A DNA stretch of 64,000 nucleotides from Halomonas sp. TD01. GTDB taxonomy: Bacteria; Pseudomonadota; Gammaproteobacteria; Pseudomonadales; Halomonadaceae. The DNA lies in NCBI RefSeq assembly GCF_923868895.1, contig NZ_OV350343.1, forward strand, positions 2,170,001-2,234,000, in the 5' to 3' direction. The position numbers were made by a program, and so were the translations under genes. Positions within the stretch are counted from its first letter, which is position 1, and each line of letters begins with the position of its first letter. A model generated the notes under the pieces. The model searched no databases. It was not told where the DNA came from and saw nothing but the letters and a program-made list of their open reading frames with translations. Of this stretch, positions 15,772-23,542 are shown piece after piece.

Positions 15772-15790
15772 CTACCGCAAGGAGAGCGAT

Positions 15791-16648
15791 ATGACTGAAC
15801 ATGTACTCGCCGCGATTGACGGCTCCCAATATGCAGAAAGCGTCTGTGACTACGCCGCCTGGGCAAGCTTGGCATTAAATGCCCCGCTTAGCTTTGTGCA
15901 TGTGGTGGATAATCATTCTGTTGTACCAGAAGAACAAAATTTGTCAGGTAACCTAAGGTTTGGTGCCCGCGAGCGCTTGATGAAAGAGCTTTCCGAGCTT
16001 GATGAGCAGCGCGCCAAGGTGAACCGTGAGCAAGGCAAGCTCATGTTGGAAGCTGCTAAGGCACGGGCAGTGGAAGATGGGGTCGTTGATCCCATTGTTC
16101 GCCAGCTTAACGGCACGCTGGTCGAAACCTTGGTAGAGCTAGAGAAAGACATTCGTTTATTGGTGGTAGGCAAGCGTGGCGAAACGGCTCACCATGCCAG
16201 CGGCCACCTAGGTTCTAACCTTGAGCGTGTGGTGCGTGAAATGCACCGCCCAATTCTCATGGTGCCTAAAGCCTTTAAGCAACCTGAAAAGGTACTGATT
16301 GCGTTTGACGGTAGCAAAACTGCCCGGAAAGGGGTGGAGATGCTGGCGCGCTCGCCGTTATTTGCAGGTGCCGAATGCCATGTGCTGATTGTGGGTGCTG
16401 AAACTGCAGAGCACCGCAGCGAACTTGAGTGGGCGCTGACTACGCTACGCGACGCTGGCCACCAAGCCGAAGGCGCCATCCGCTCCGGTGAGGTAGACGA
16501 CACCTTGCAAGCGTACGAGAAGGAGCATGCTATCGACCTTCTAGTGATGGGCGCCTATGGCCACTCGCGTATTCGCCACTTGCTGGTTGGTAGTACTACA
16601 ACGGCGATGTTACGCGGTAGCCGAATACCGGTGCTGATATTGCGTTAA
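15791..16648 (+). CDS. Tandem-domain universal stress protein UspA (copy 1)
   Basis: 285 aa with two Usp domains (about 1-155 and 164-285). The second has the ATP-binding motif GAYGHSRIRHLLVGST (GxxGx9GST); the first has a near version, GKRGETAHHASGHLGSN. Such proteins bind ATP and act in stress survival in the cytoplasm. It follows sulP by 19 bp with an AAGGAGAG SD, so it is translated from the sulP transcript. A very similar paralog lies at 18627-19481. A terminator follows. Confidence 0.92.
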   Translation: MTEHVLAAIDGSQYAESVCDYAAWASLALNAPLSFVHVVDNHSVVPEEQNLSGNLRFGARERLMKELSELDEQRAKVNREQGKLMLEAAKARAVEDGVVDPIVRQLNGTLVETLVELEKDIRLLVVGKRGETAHHASGHLGSNLERVVREMHRPILMVPKAFKQPEKVLIAFDGSKTARKGVEMLARSPLFAGAECHVLIVGAETAEHRSELEWALTTLRDAGHQAEGAIRSGEVDDTLQAYEKEHAIDLLVMGAYGHSRIRHLLVGSTTTAMLRGSRIPVLILR

Positions 16649-16664
16649 ACAATACGCACGCTTT

Positions 16665-16701
16665 AACGCCGGTCACCACGCTAAGGGGCCGGCGTTTTTT
16701 T
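16665..16701. terminator. Terminator after sulP-uspA operon
   Basis: AACGCCGG (16665-16672) pairs with CCGGCGTT (16689-16696) around a 16-nt loop and runs into a T7 stretch. The permease gene on the other strand ends inside the T tract. Confidence 0.75.
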
Positions 16702-17674
16702 ATAGGTGGCTTGGAATTAGCTTGCCGGGTACCCAGCGTATCAACACTACCATGCCAAATAGCTCCACTAGCGATTGAAAAACAATAACAACTGCTGCAG
16801 CTTGCCATCCATTGGGCAGAGTAAGCGCAATAGGCAACATGACAAACGAATTGCGCGTACTAAAACTAAAGGCAAGTGTTCGGGCGCTAGTGGCGGGAAG
16901 CTTAAATAGCCTGCCCAGCACTTTACCTATAAATGCCGCCACTACTAAATAGCCCACAAAAATAAACACTACCTGTACCAATACATGGGTAAGCGCTAGC
17001 ACGCTATTAACCTGTGTTGCCGCAATGACCAATACTACCAATGCCAGCAGCGGCACTGGCAAGTAACCAAGCTGTTCAGTGACGTGCTCAATGGCGTGAT
17101 AGCGCTGGGCCGCTAATTTCGTCAGCCATGCCAATCCCAAGGGCAGCATAATTAAGCCAGCAAAGGCGCTGAGAAAGTCGGTAGAAAAAGTTAGCTGAAA
17201 CCACTCGCCGCCTAAAAATAGCCAAAGATAAACGGGCAACGCGACCATTTGGATGACCAGCAGTAGCGGCGTTGCCGCGACAGCGCGGGCGGCATCGCCT
17301 TTGCCTAAGTGCGTGAAGGTAATAAACCAATCGGTGCAAGGCACCAGCAGCACTAGCAAAACCCCAGCTATCACCGGTGGGGGAAGTGGCAGCCCCAGTA
17401 CTAAAAGACCTAGCACCAACACCCCGAGTAGCGCAGGGATGATTATAAAGTTGCCCATCAGCAGCGCTGCCATAAAGCGTGTATCGGCAACGCTTTGCTT
17501 GATATCTAATAGCGGTATTTGAGTAAAGGTGGCGTAGAGCAGAACACCGAGCAGCGGCCATAGCAGCTGTTCAAACGATGACACGAGTATGGGGGCTATT
17601 AGGCCCAGCATAAGCCCTAGGCAGATAAACCCCAGGTAAACCCAGGACTGCTGCCGCTCTAACTGCTCGCGCAT
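16700..17674 (-). CDS. BASS-family permease, ACR3/arsenite-efflux-like
   Basis: 324 aa membrane protein with about ten hydrophobic segments in the bile acid:sodium symporter fold. The stretch LLVPCTDWFITFTHLGKGDAA matches the ACR3-like branch (VPCTDW...), and AFSFSTRNSFVMLPIALTLP is the conserved unwound-helix region. ACR3 proteins export arsenite, but no arsR or arsC is nearby, so the substrate is unproven. It lies downstream of the two crcB genes (13 bp gap) and looks cotranscribed, pointing to a toxic-anion context. Confidence 0.8.
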   Translation of the reverse strand: MREQLERQQSWVYLGFICLGLMLGLIAPILVSSFEQLLWPLLGVLLYATFTQIPLLDIKQSVADTRFMAALLMGNFIIIPALLGVLVLGLLVLGLPLPPPVIAGVLLVLLVPCTDWFITFTHLGKGDAARAVAATPLLLVIQMVALPVYLWLFLGGEWFQLTFSTDFLSAFAGLIMLPLGLAWLTKLAAQRYHAIEHVTEQLGYLPVPLLALVVLVIAATQVNSVLALTHVLVQVVFIFVGYLVVAAFIGKVLGRLFKLPATSARTLAFSFSTRNSFVMLPIALTLPNGWQAAAVVIVFQSLVELFGMVVLIRWVPGKLIPSHL

Positions 17675-17687
17675 AAAATACCTACGG

Positions 17688-18074
17688 TTATAGACGAGAA
17701 AGCGCTATACGTTCTCCTAGCCAGGCCGCCAGTAACCAAAGCGGTAGGCTGACGAATATATAAAGCAGCGCTAGCCCAGAGAGTCCTTGCTGAATAAGGT
17801 GCAAGGTTTCCAGGCTAAAAAGTGAAAACGTGGTAAAGCCGCCACAAAAGCCGGCGACTAACAGCGGCTGCCAGTGCGCCAGCTTGGCGTTAGGAAAACG
17901 CGAGGCGGTAGCGGCAACCCAACCGATGACCCCAGAGCCCAGCACGTTAACTAATAGCGTGCCCCAGGGGAAATAGCCGCCAAACGCTGCCAAAGACACG
18001 AGAGATACCCCGTAGCGAAGTGCACTGCCAATCCCGCTGCCAATCCCGACGGCTAGGTAAGCTTGCCAGCTCAT
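17688..18074 (-). CDS. crcB: Fluoride channel CrcB/Fluc (second of a pair)
   Basis: 128 aa, four hydrophobic helices. Fluc signatures: GSGIGSALRYG (about 11-21), GTLLVNVLGSGVIGW, and GGFTTFSLFSLET with both Phe-box residues. Fluc proteins are dual-topology dimers that export fluoride. The ATG at 18074 overlaps the stop of the upstream crcB (ATGA), so the pair is translationally coupled and may form a heterodimer. A longer upstream reading was rejected because it has no SD and the family starts here. The permease gene follows by 13 bp. Confidence 0.9.
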   Translation of the reverse strand: MSWQAYLAVGIGSGIGSALRYGVSLVSLAAFGGYFPWGTLLVNVLGSGVIGWVAATASRFPNAKLAHWQPLLVAGFCGGFTTFSLFSLETLHLIQQGLSGLALLYIFVSLPLWLLAAWLGERIALSRL

Positions 18075-18457
18075 AGCAGCAACCCCATAGCCAATAGCCA
18101 ACCGAGCGTGACCATCACCATGCCCAGCAGTAAAGTAGCGGCAATATTTAAGGCGGCACGCAGCGCTTGGCCGCTTTGCCATAGCTCAATAGTTTGTAAG
18201 CTAAATGAAGAAACAGTGGTGTAGCCACCTAACAGGCCTGCAATAGCAAATAGCCACAGCGGCTGTGTGGTTGGCACGCCGTAGTATCCGAGTAGCCCGC
18301 CCGCTATAAACGCACCGCTGGCATTCACCAGTAAGGTGCCCCATGGGAAGGTTTTGCCCAGCAGGTGGGCCATAAGGTTAGACACGGCATAGCGACTCAT
18401 GCCGCCCAACGCGCCGCCAAGTGCTACCAGTAGCATGCTCGCGATACCATGCCCCAT
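18071..18457 (-). CDS. crcB: Fluoride channel CrcB/Fluc (first of a pair)
   Basis: 128 aa, four hydrophobic helices. GGALGGMSRYAVSNL, GTLLVNASGAFIAGGLLGYYG and GGYTTVSSFSLQT are Fluc motifs. Here the first Phe-box Phe is Val (TTVSSFS), whereas the paired copy keeps TTFSLFS. The start at 18457 has AAAGGAG 5 nt upstream; the longer frame to 18508 lacks support. It is first in a likely crcB-crcB-permease operon. No fluoride riboswitch was recognised in the 170 bp upstream. Confidence 0.9.
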   Translation of the reverse strand: MGHGIASMLLVALGGALGGMSRYAVSNLMAHLLGKTFPWGTLLVNASGAFIAGGLLGYYGVPTTQPLWLFAIAGLLGGYTTVSSFSLQTIELWQSGQALRAALNIAATLLLGMVMVTLGWLLAMGLLL

Positions 18458-18626
18458 CGTGACTCCTTTAACTGAACGCGTTAATAGGCCGCTAAGTGTA
18501 CCACCCACCCTATAACGATAGGGATGAACGGAAAGAACGCGTTAAGGTGTCGCTGGTCAATAAGTTCGTGTAAAAAAGAGTGAGAATAATAAAAATCTTA
18601 ACGCACCCGCTCAAGGAGTCGCTTTT

Positions 18627-19481
18627 ATGTCTGATCGCGTGTTCGCCGCTATTGATGGATCTCAGTATTCGGAAAGTATCTGTGATTATGCTGTCTGGGC
18701 CGCCAAGGCACTTGATGCGCCATTAAGCTTTATTCATACCCTGGATAACCACTCTCAGGTGACAGAGCCTGATCTAACCGGGAATTTAGGCTTAGGGACT
18801 CGAGAGCATTTGCTAGAAAAGCTATCTGATATTGAAGAACAGCGCGCGAAAGTTGCCCGTGAGCAGGGGCGTTATATGCTCGATGCGGCAAAAGTACGCG
18901 CAATGAAAGCCGGTATTACGGATCCACTCTGCCTTCAGCGTAACGGTACGCTGGTAGAAACCTTGGTTGAAAACGAAAAAGAGATGCGCTTACTGGTGTT
19001 AGGCAAGCGTGGCGAAACCGCGCATCAAGCTAGCGGCCATCTAGGCTCCAATCTTGAACGCGTCGTGCGCGAGATGCATCGCCCTCTATTGATGGTGCCT
19101 AAGCAGTTTACGCAACCTAAAAACGTGATGATGGCGTTTGATGGAAGCAAAACGGCCCGCAAAGGCGTTGAGATGCTGGCCAAAAGCCCGCTCTTTGAAG
19201 GTGCTGCCTGCCATGTCGTGATCGTGGGCGCTGAGACGGCAGAAAACCGATCACAGCTTGAGTGGGCAATCGATGTTCTTGAGTCTGCTGGCCACCACGC
19301 TGAAGGAGCAATACGCGCTGGTGAAGTGGAAGAAACGTTGCGCGCTTACAAGCAAGAGCACGGCATCGATTTGTTGGTCATGGGTGCCTATGGCCATTCG
19401 CGTATTCGTCACTTGCTGGTTGGCAGCACGACGACCGCCATGTTACGCAATGCCCATTTGCCGGTGCTAATTCTGCGCTGA
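18627..19481 (+). CDS. Tandem-domain universal stress protein UspA (copy 2)
   Basis: 284 aa with the same two-domain layout as the UspA at 15791-16648. Long stretches are near identical, including HLGSNLERVVREMHRP, FDGSKTARKGVEMLA and GAYGHSRIRHLLVGSTTTAM. The two copies flank the minus-strand permease/crcB block, which suggests a segmental duplication. It has its own promoter region (divergent from crcB) and an AAGGAG SD, and continues 18 bp later into a DksA/TraR-family gene. Confidence 0.92.
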   Translation: MSDRVFAAIDGSQYSESICDYAVWAAKALDAPLSFIHTLDNHSQVTEPDLTGNLGLGTREHLLEKLSDIEEQRAKVAREQGRYMLDAAKVRAMKAGITDPLCLQRNGTLVETLVENEKEMRLLVLGKRGETAHQASGHLGSNLERVVREMHRPLLMVPKQFTQPKNVMMAFDGSKTARKGVEMLAKSPLFEGAACHVVIVGAETAENRSQLEWAIDVLESAGHHAEGAIRAGEVEETLRAYKQEHGIDLLVMGAYGHSRIRHLLVGSTTTAMLRNAHLPVLILR

Positions 19482-19499
19482 AGTCATTAGGAGAGGCAG

Positions 19500-19841
19500 A
19501 TGAATCACCCTGAGGTAGACATCGCCGCGATACGCCAAAAGCTGTTGGCGCTAGAGGTTTCTTTGCGAAAAGAAAGCATTGAAAGCGCGTCTTCAAGAGA
19601 GACGGTGGTGCTTGACCAAACGTCGGTGGGGCGTCTGTCACGTATGGATGCGCTGCAGGGCCAAGCAATGGCAAAGGCAGAAGAGCAGCGCCGCCAAATG
19701 TCGCTTAAGCGTATTAGCGGCGCCTTGCAGCGTATTGAACAGCAGAACTTTGGCGAATGCATTGAGTGTGGCGAATGGATTGGTGCCAAACGCCTCACCT
19801 GGGACCCGTTAGTGCTGAAATGTATCGAGTGTGCTGAGTGA
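19500..19841 (+). CDS. DksA/TraR family C4-zinc-finger protein
   Basis: 113 aa. The coiled-coil carries a DQTSVGRLSRMDA tip segment and the C-terminal finger has all four cysteines (C87, C90, C108, C111: GECIECGEWIG...KCIECAE), unlike the DksA2 at 5282. Such short proteins can bind RNA polymerase through the secondary channel. It is cotranscribed with UspA copy 2 (18-bp gap, GGAGAGG SD). It converges on leuA with only 4 bp between stops. Function is unproven; the tip differs from DksA. Confidence 0.85.
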   Translation: MNHPEVDIAAIRQKLLALEVSLRKESIESASSRETVVLDQTSVGRLSRMDALQGQAMAKAEEQRRQMSLKRISGALQRIEQQNFGECIECGEWIGAKRLTWDPLVLKCIECAE

Positions 19842-19845
19842 GCGC

Positions 19846-21531
19846 TTAGACCTCAATAGCAGTGGCTTCCTGCTGATGCTGCTTGGTGGCCTGCGCCATA
19901 TTAATGCCTGACAGCAGCGCCTTCAGCGATGCGCTAACGGTGTCACTATCTTCGGCCACGGCACAAAGTCGTTGCCCATCAATATTCAGCTGCACAAAGG
20001 CAATCGCGTTGGCTTCACTGTCACCGCCAAGTGAATGCTCGCTGTAGTCAATAATTGCGACGTTGCTGCCCGAATGCTTCTTCCAAGCATCAGTGAAGGA
20101 TGACATGGCGCCGTTGCCGGTACCTGACAGGCGCAGTGTTTCAGAGCCTTGCCAAAGGGTTATTTCTATTCCCTCGTACTGCCCTTTAGATAGCCGGTAA
20201 TCGGCCAATGCCAGTGGCGCATTCTGAGTGAAATTATCAAACATTACTTGGCGAATAATTTCACTGGAAAGCTCGCCGTTACGGCGCTCGCTCTCTTGTT
20301 GTACGTAAGGAGCAAGTGCCAGCATCATCCAACGCGGTAAATTAATGCCGTAGTCTCGCTCCAACAAAAAGGCCATGCCGCCTTTGCCAGACTGGCTATT
20401 CACCCGGATAACGGCTTGGTAGTCGCGGCCAATATCATGTGGGTCAATGGGTAAGTAGGCCACTTGCCACGGCTCGTCGGGCTTTTGATGCTTGAGTGAT
20501 TTACGAATAGCATCCTGGTGGCTGCCAGAAAACGCGGTATACACCATCTCGCCGACCCAGGGGTGGCGCGGGTGCATAGTGATACCGGTACACTCATGCA
20601 CCACCTGAACGATCTCGTCCGGGTTGGAAAGATCCAGCTTCGGATCAATACCCTGGCTGTATAGGTTCATCGCCAGGGTAACAATATCCATATTGCCGGT
20701 ACGCTCGCCGTTACCCAGTAGCGTGCCTTCGACACGGTCGGCTCCCGCTAACAATGCCAACTCCGCTGAAGCAACGGCGCCACCGCGGTCGTTGTGGGTG
20801 TGTACCGATATAATCACGCTGTCGCGACGGCTAATGTGCTGGCAAAAGTATTCAATCTGGTCAGCATGATGGTGCGGCCCCGCAACTTCTACCGTGGTGG
20901 GCAAGTTGAGGATGCATTTGTTGTCTGGTGTTGGCTGCCAAACATCCATCACGGCCTCGCAGATGGCCAGTGAAAAATCGATTTCAGTGCTAGAAAAGCT
21001 TTCCGGTGAATATTGGAAACGCCAATCAGCATCTGGGTGCTGGGCAGCATAGGTCTTCACCCAGGTAGCGCCTTGCACAGCAATATCGGTAATGCCGTCA
21101 CGGTCCATCTCAAACACCCGCTCGCGCTGGATGGTAGAGGTGGAGTTATAAAGGTGAATAATGGCGCGCTTGACGCCCACCAGCGATGCAAAGGTTTTCT
21201 CGATTAAGTGTTCACGGCACTGAACGAGTACCGCAATAGTGACATCGTCTGGAATTTGGTCTTCTTCAATTAGCCAGCGGACAAAGTCGTAGTCTGGTTG
21301 GCTAGCCGAGGGAAAGCCCACCATCACTTCTTTAATGCCTACTTTAATAATTTGGTGCCAAAAGCGCTGCTTTTGCTCCACCGTCATCGGCTCTAATAGC
21401 GCCTGATTGCCATCGCGTAGGTCTTCACTTAGCCAAATGGGCGCTTGAGTTAGGTCGCGGTCAGGCCATTGGCGGTTGAATGCGGGAACACGCGGAGCAG
21501 GGCGGTATTTGCGATGATTAAAAGCAGACAT
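19846..21531 (-). CDS. leuA: 2-isopropylmalate synthase (LeuA type 2)
   Basis: 561 aa. HMGL-like TIM barrel (about 30-310): SEDLRDGNQALLEPM supplies the metal Asp and catalytic Arg, and SVHTHNDRGGAVASAELALLAGADRVEGT the His-x-His metal ligands and catalytic region. A C-terminal LeuA dimer domain (about 430-555) is the leucine-feedback site. It condenses acetyl-CoA with 2-oxoisovalerate in leucine synthesis. Length and the RPAPRVP start are type 2. It is divergent from an Lrp/AsnC regulator; a hairpin lies in its leader. Confidence 0.95.
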   Translation of the reverse strand: MSAFNHRKYRPAPRVPAFNRQWPDRDLTQAPIWLSEDLRDGNQALLEPMTVEQKQRFWHQIIKVGIKEVMVGFPSASQPDYDFVRWLIEEDQIPDDVTIAVLVQCREHLIEKTFASLVGVKRAIIHLYNSTSTIQRERVFEMDRDGITDIAVQGATWVKTYAAQHPDADWRFQYSPESFSSTEIDFSLAICEAVMDVWQPTPDNKCILNLPTTVEVAGPHHHADQIEYFCQHISRRDSVIISVHTHNDRGGAVASAELALLAGADRVEGTLLGNGERTGNMDIVTLAMNLYSQGIDPKLDLSNPDEIVQVVHECTGITMHPRHPWVGEMVYTAFSGSHQDAIRKSLKHQKPDEPWQVAYLPIDPHDIGRDYQAVIRVNSQSGKGGMAFLLERDYGINLPRWMMLALAPYVQQESERRNGELSSEIIRQVMFDNFTQNAPLALADYRLSKGQYEGIEITLWQGSETLRLSGTGNGAMSSFTDAWKKHSGSNVAIIDYSEHSLGGDSEANAIAFVQLNIDGQRLCAVAEDSDTVSASLKALLSGINMAQATKQHQQEATAIEV

Positions 21532-21594
21532 GGTGAGTTTCCTGAGGGCGGTGAATTATTTGGGCGGCCGCTTGTGGCGTAAGCCGCGTTAACA

Positions 21595-21613
21595 GGTGCC
21601 TGGGTAAGGCACC
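21595..21613 (-). promoter_or_regulatory. GC-rich hairpin in the leuA leader
   Basis: GGTGCC (21595-21600) and GGCACC (21608-21613) form a 6-bp stem with a 7-nt loop, 64 bp upstream of the leuA ATG on its transcript. No leucine-rich leader peptide was found, so classic attenuation is not supported. Confidence 0.35.
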
Positions 21614-21749
21614 GTGTAGGGGCTGCTTGTGACAGTCAATACAGTTTACTTGAAGTTAGGCGAAAGGTTATTGCGAAAGTGTGGTTATATCGCTAATAAT
21701 TGGCAGTAAATATCGATTATTTTGTTTTTATTGGTAGGAGCTGCTTGTT

Positions 21750-22235
21750 ATGCCAGTCGTGCCGCTTGAGCTTGATCGTTTTGATCGCCATATTCTGAAT
21801 GTGTTACAGCAGGAGGGACGGATTAGTAATCAGGAGTTAGCCGAGCGTATAGGGCTTTCCCCATCCCCCTGCTTGCGCCGAGTGCGTGCGCTAGAAGAGC
21901 ACGGGTTAATTACTCAATACCGGGCCGATGTTGATGCACGACAGTTAGGCTATCAACTGATGGTGCTGCTGCATATTTCCATGGATCAACATACCCCTGA
22001 GCGGTTTGATAACTTCGAACGCCATATTCGTAAAATTCCTAACGTGATTGAGTGTTTGATTATCACCGGCCAAGCGGCGGATTTTCAGCTCAAGATACTG
22101 GTACGTGATATGGACGACTATCAGCACCTTTTGCTGCACGTAATCAACCGTATTGAAGGGGTTACTGGCGCCCACACCAGCTTTGTTTTGCGGCGAGTTT
22201 TCGAGCATCGCCCTGTGCCCACGGAGAACGCTTGA
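21750..22235 (+). CDS. Lrp/AsnC family transcriptional regulator
   Basis: 161 aa. N-terminal winged helix (LDRFDRHILNVLQQEGRISNQELAERIGLS, SPCLRRVRALEEHGLI, about 8-65) followed by the RAM/AsnC effector domain (about 70-155). These octameric regulators sense amino acids. It is divergent from leuA with a 218-bp shared region, so control of leucine synthesis is likely but inferred; a RidA gene follows 71 bp downstream. Confidence 0.9.
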   Translation: MPVVPLELDRFDRHILNVLQQEGRISNQELAERIGLSPSPCLRRVRALEEHGLITQYRADVDARQLGYQLMVLLHISMDQHTPERFDNFERHIRKIPNVIECLIITGQAADFQLKILVRDMDDYQHLLLHVINRIEGVTGAHTSFVLRRVFEHRPVPTENA

Positions 22236-22306
22236 TTAAGAAGGCATAGGCAACGAGTCAATGGCGGTTTACACTGCTTTTTTTGTCTTACTTAGGAGAT
22301 TGAACC

Positions 22307-22666
22307 GTGACAATTCAGCGTCATGATACAAAAGCCCGTATGAGCCGTGCCGTTATTCATCAAGGCGTGGCCTATTTGTGTGGCCAGGTAACTGGCCCCG
22401 AGGCCCGCCATGAAGGCATTAAAGCGCAAACCGAAAGTATGCTGGCGCGGGTTGATGCGCTGTTAAAAGAGATTGGTTCTAGCCGCGAACAGTTATTGAG
22501 CGCGACGATTTATCTCAAAGACGGCAATGATTTTGCCGCCATGAATGAAGTGTGGGATGCGTGGGTACCTGAAGGCTATGCACCGGCACGCACCTGTGTA
22601 TGCGCGCCGCTGCCTGCTGATGAGTTAAAAGTAGAAATTACGGTTACCACTGCCGTCAGCAGCTAA
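22307..22666 (+). CDS. RidA family (Rid) protein, enamine/imine deaminase-like
   Basis: 119 aa, single Rid domain. [14 protein letters not shown] and the C-terminal [18 protein letters not shown] give the conserved Arg/Glu pocket residues of the YjgF fold. RidA hydrolyses reactive 2-aminoacrylate-type enamines; several Rid subgroups lack this activity, and this copy may be one. The GTG start at 22307 has AGGAG upstream. It follows the Lrp regulator and may share its transcript. RidA protects PLP enzymes, a plausible link with amino-acid metabolism. Confidence 0.82.
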   Translation: MTIQRHDTKARMSRAVIHQGVAYLCGQVTGPEARHEGIKAQTESMLARVDALLKEIGSSREQLLSATIYLKDGNDFAAMNEVWDAWVPEGYAPARTCVCAPLPADELKVEITVTTAVSS

Positions 22667-22678
22667 GTCATATGTTGA

Positions 22679-23542
22679 TTACTTACCTGCCTTTTCCACG
22701 GGAAAGCGGGTATCGCGCAGGCTATCTTTGATTTTCTTTAGGTGCGGTAAGAAGTCTTCGCCGCGCCTCAGGGTAACCCCAGTGGCTAGGGCATCAATCA
22801 GCGTTAATTGAATCATCCGCGAGGTCATGGGCATATAGTGGTCGGTGTCCTCGGGGGTGGCCACTTCGAGAGTCGCGGTACATTCCAACGAAAGCGGGGA
22901 ATTCGGAGCGGTAATACCCAACACCACGGCGCCTGCTTCGCGAGCAACGCGTGCGATATCGACCAATTCTCTGGTGCGGCCTGTGTACGAGATAATCACC
23001 ACCACATCTCCCGTATGACAGGCGGCGGCCACCATACGCTGCATCAGCACATCCACATAGGCCATGACGGGCAAGTTGAAACGGAAAAACTTGTGCTGGG
23101 CGTCCTGGGCGACGGCACCTGAGGCGCCTAAGCCAAAGAAATGGATCTGTTTCGCCTGGGTGAGATAATCAACCATGCGCTCCACAGCGGCCATATCAAC
23201 TTCCCGCTGTGCTTCATCTAAGGCGGCAATCGTCGCGCCAAAGATTTTCTGGGTGTATTGCGAAGCGCTATCGCCCGGCTCGACAGCCCGCGTGACATAG
23301 GGCGTGCCGCCCGCCAAGCTTTGAGCAAGTTTGATTTTAAAATCCGGGTAGCCTTTGGCACCGAAGTTACGGCAGAACCGATTGACCGTAGGCTCACTGA
23401 CGCTGGCCGCTTGAGCAAGACTTGCAATGCTCAGACTGGTGGCTACCGCTGGATCCTCCAGGATGACATTGGCAACTTTGCGTTCTGAGCGGTTTAGTTC
23501 TTCTAAGCGTTCGCGTAAGCGGTCAAGCAGGTCATGCGCCAT
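22679..23542 (-). CDS. hexR: HexR-type RpiR family transcriptional regulator
   Basis: 287 aa. N-terminal HTH_6 domain ([48 protein letters not shown], about 1-75) and a C-terminal SIS sugar-phosphate domain (about 120-260: [32 protein letters not shown]). HexR represses Entner-Doudoroff and related genes and responds to KDPG. The ATG at 23542 has GGAG upstream and overlaps the stop of the preceding EAL gene by 11 bp, so it is the last gene of a signalling operon. No zwf/edd genes are in the window. Confidence 0.87.
   Translation of the reverse strand: MAHDLLDRLRERLEELNRSERKVANVILEDPAVATSLSIASLAQAASVSEPTVNRFCRNFGAKGYPDFKIKLAQSLAGGTPYVTRAVEPGDSASQYTQKIFGATIAALDEAQREVDMAAVERMVDYLTQAKQIHFFGLGASGAVAQDAQHKFFRFNLPVMAYVDVLMQRMVAAACHTGDVVVIISYTGRTRELVDIARVAREAGAVVLGITAPNSPLSLECTATLEVATPEDTDHYMPMTSRMIQLTLIDALATGVTLRRGEDFLPHLKKIKDSLRDTRFPVEKAGK

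Noticed and set aside
18458..18626. Fluoride riboswitch before the crcB pair
   Set aside because: The conserved pseudoknot sequence elements were not seen on the minus strand; only SD and ordinary sequence.
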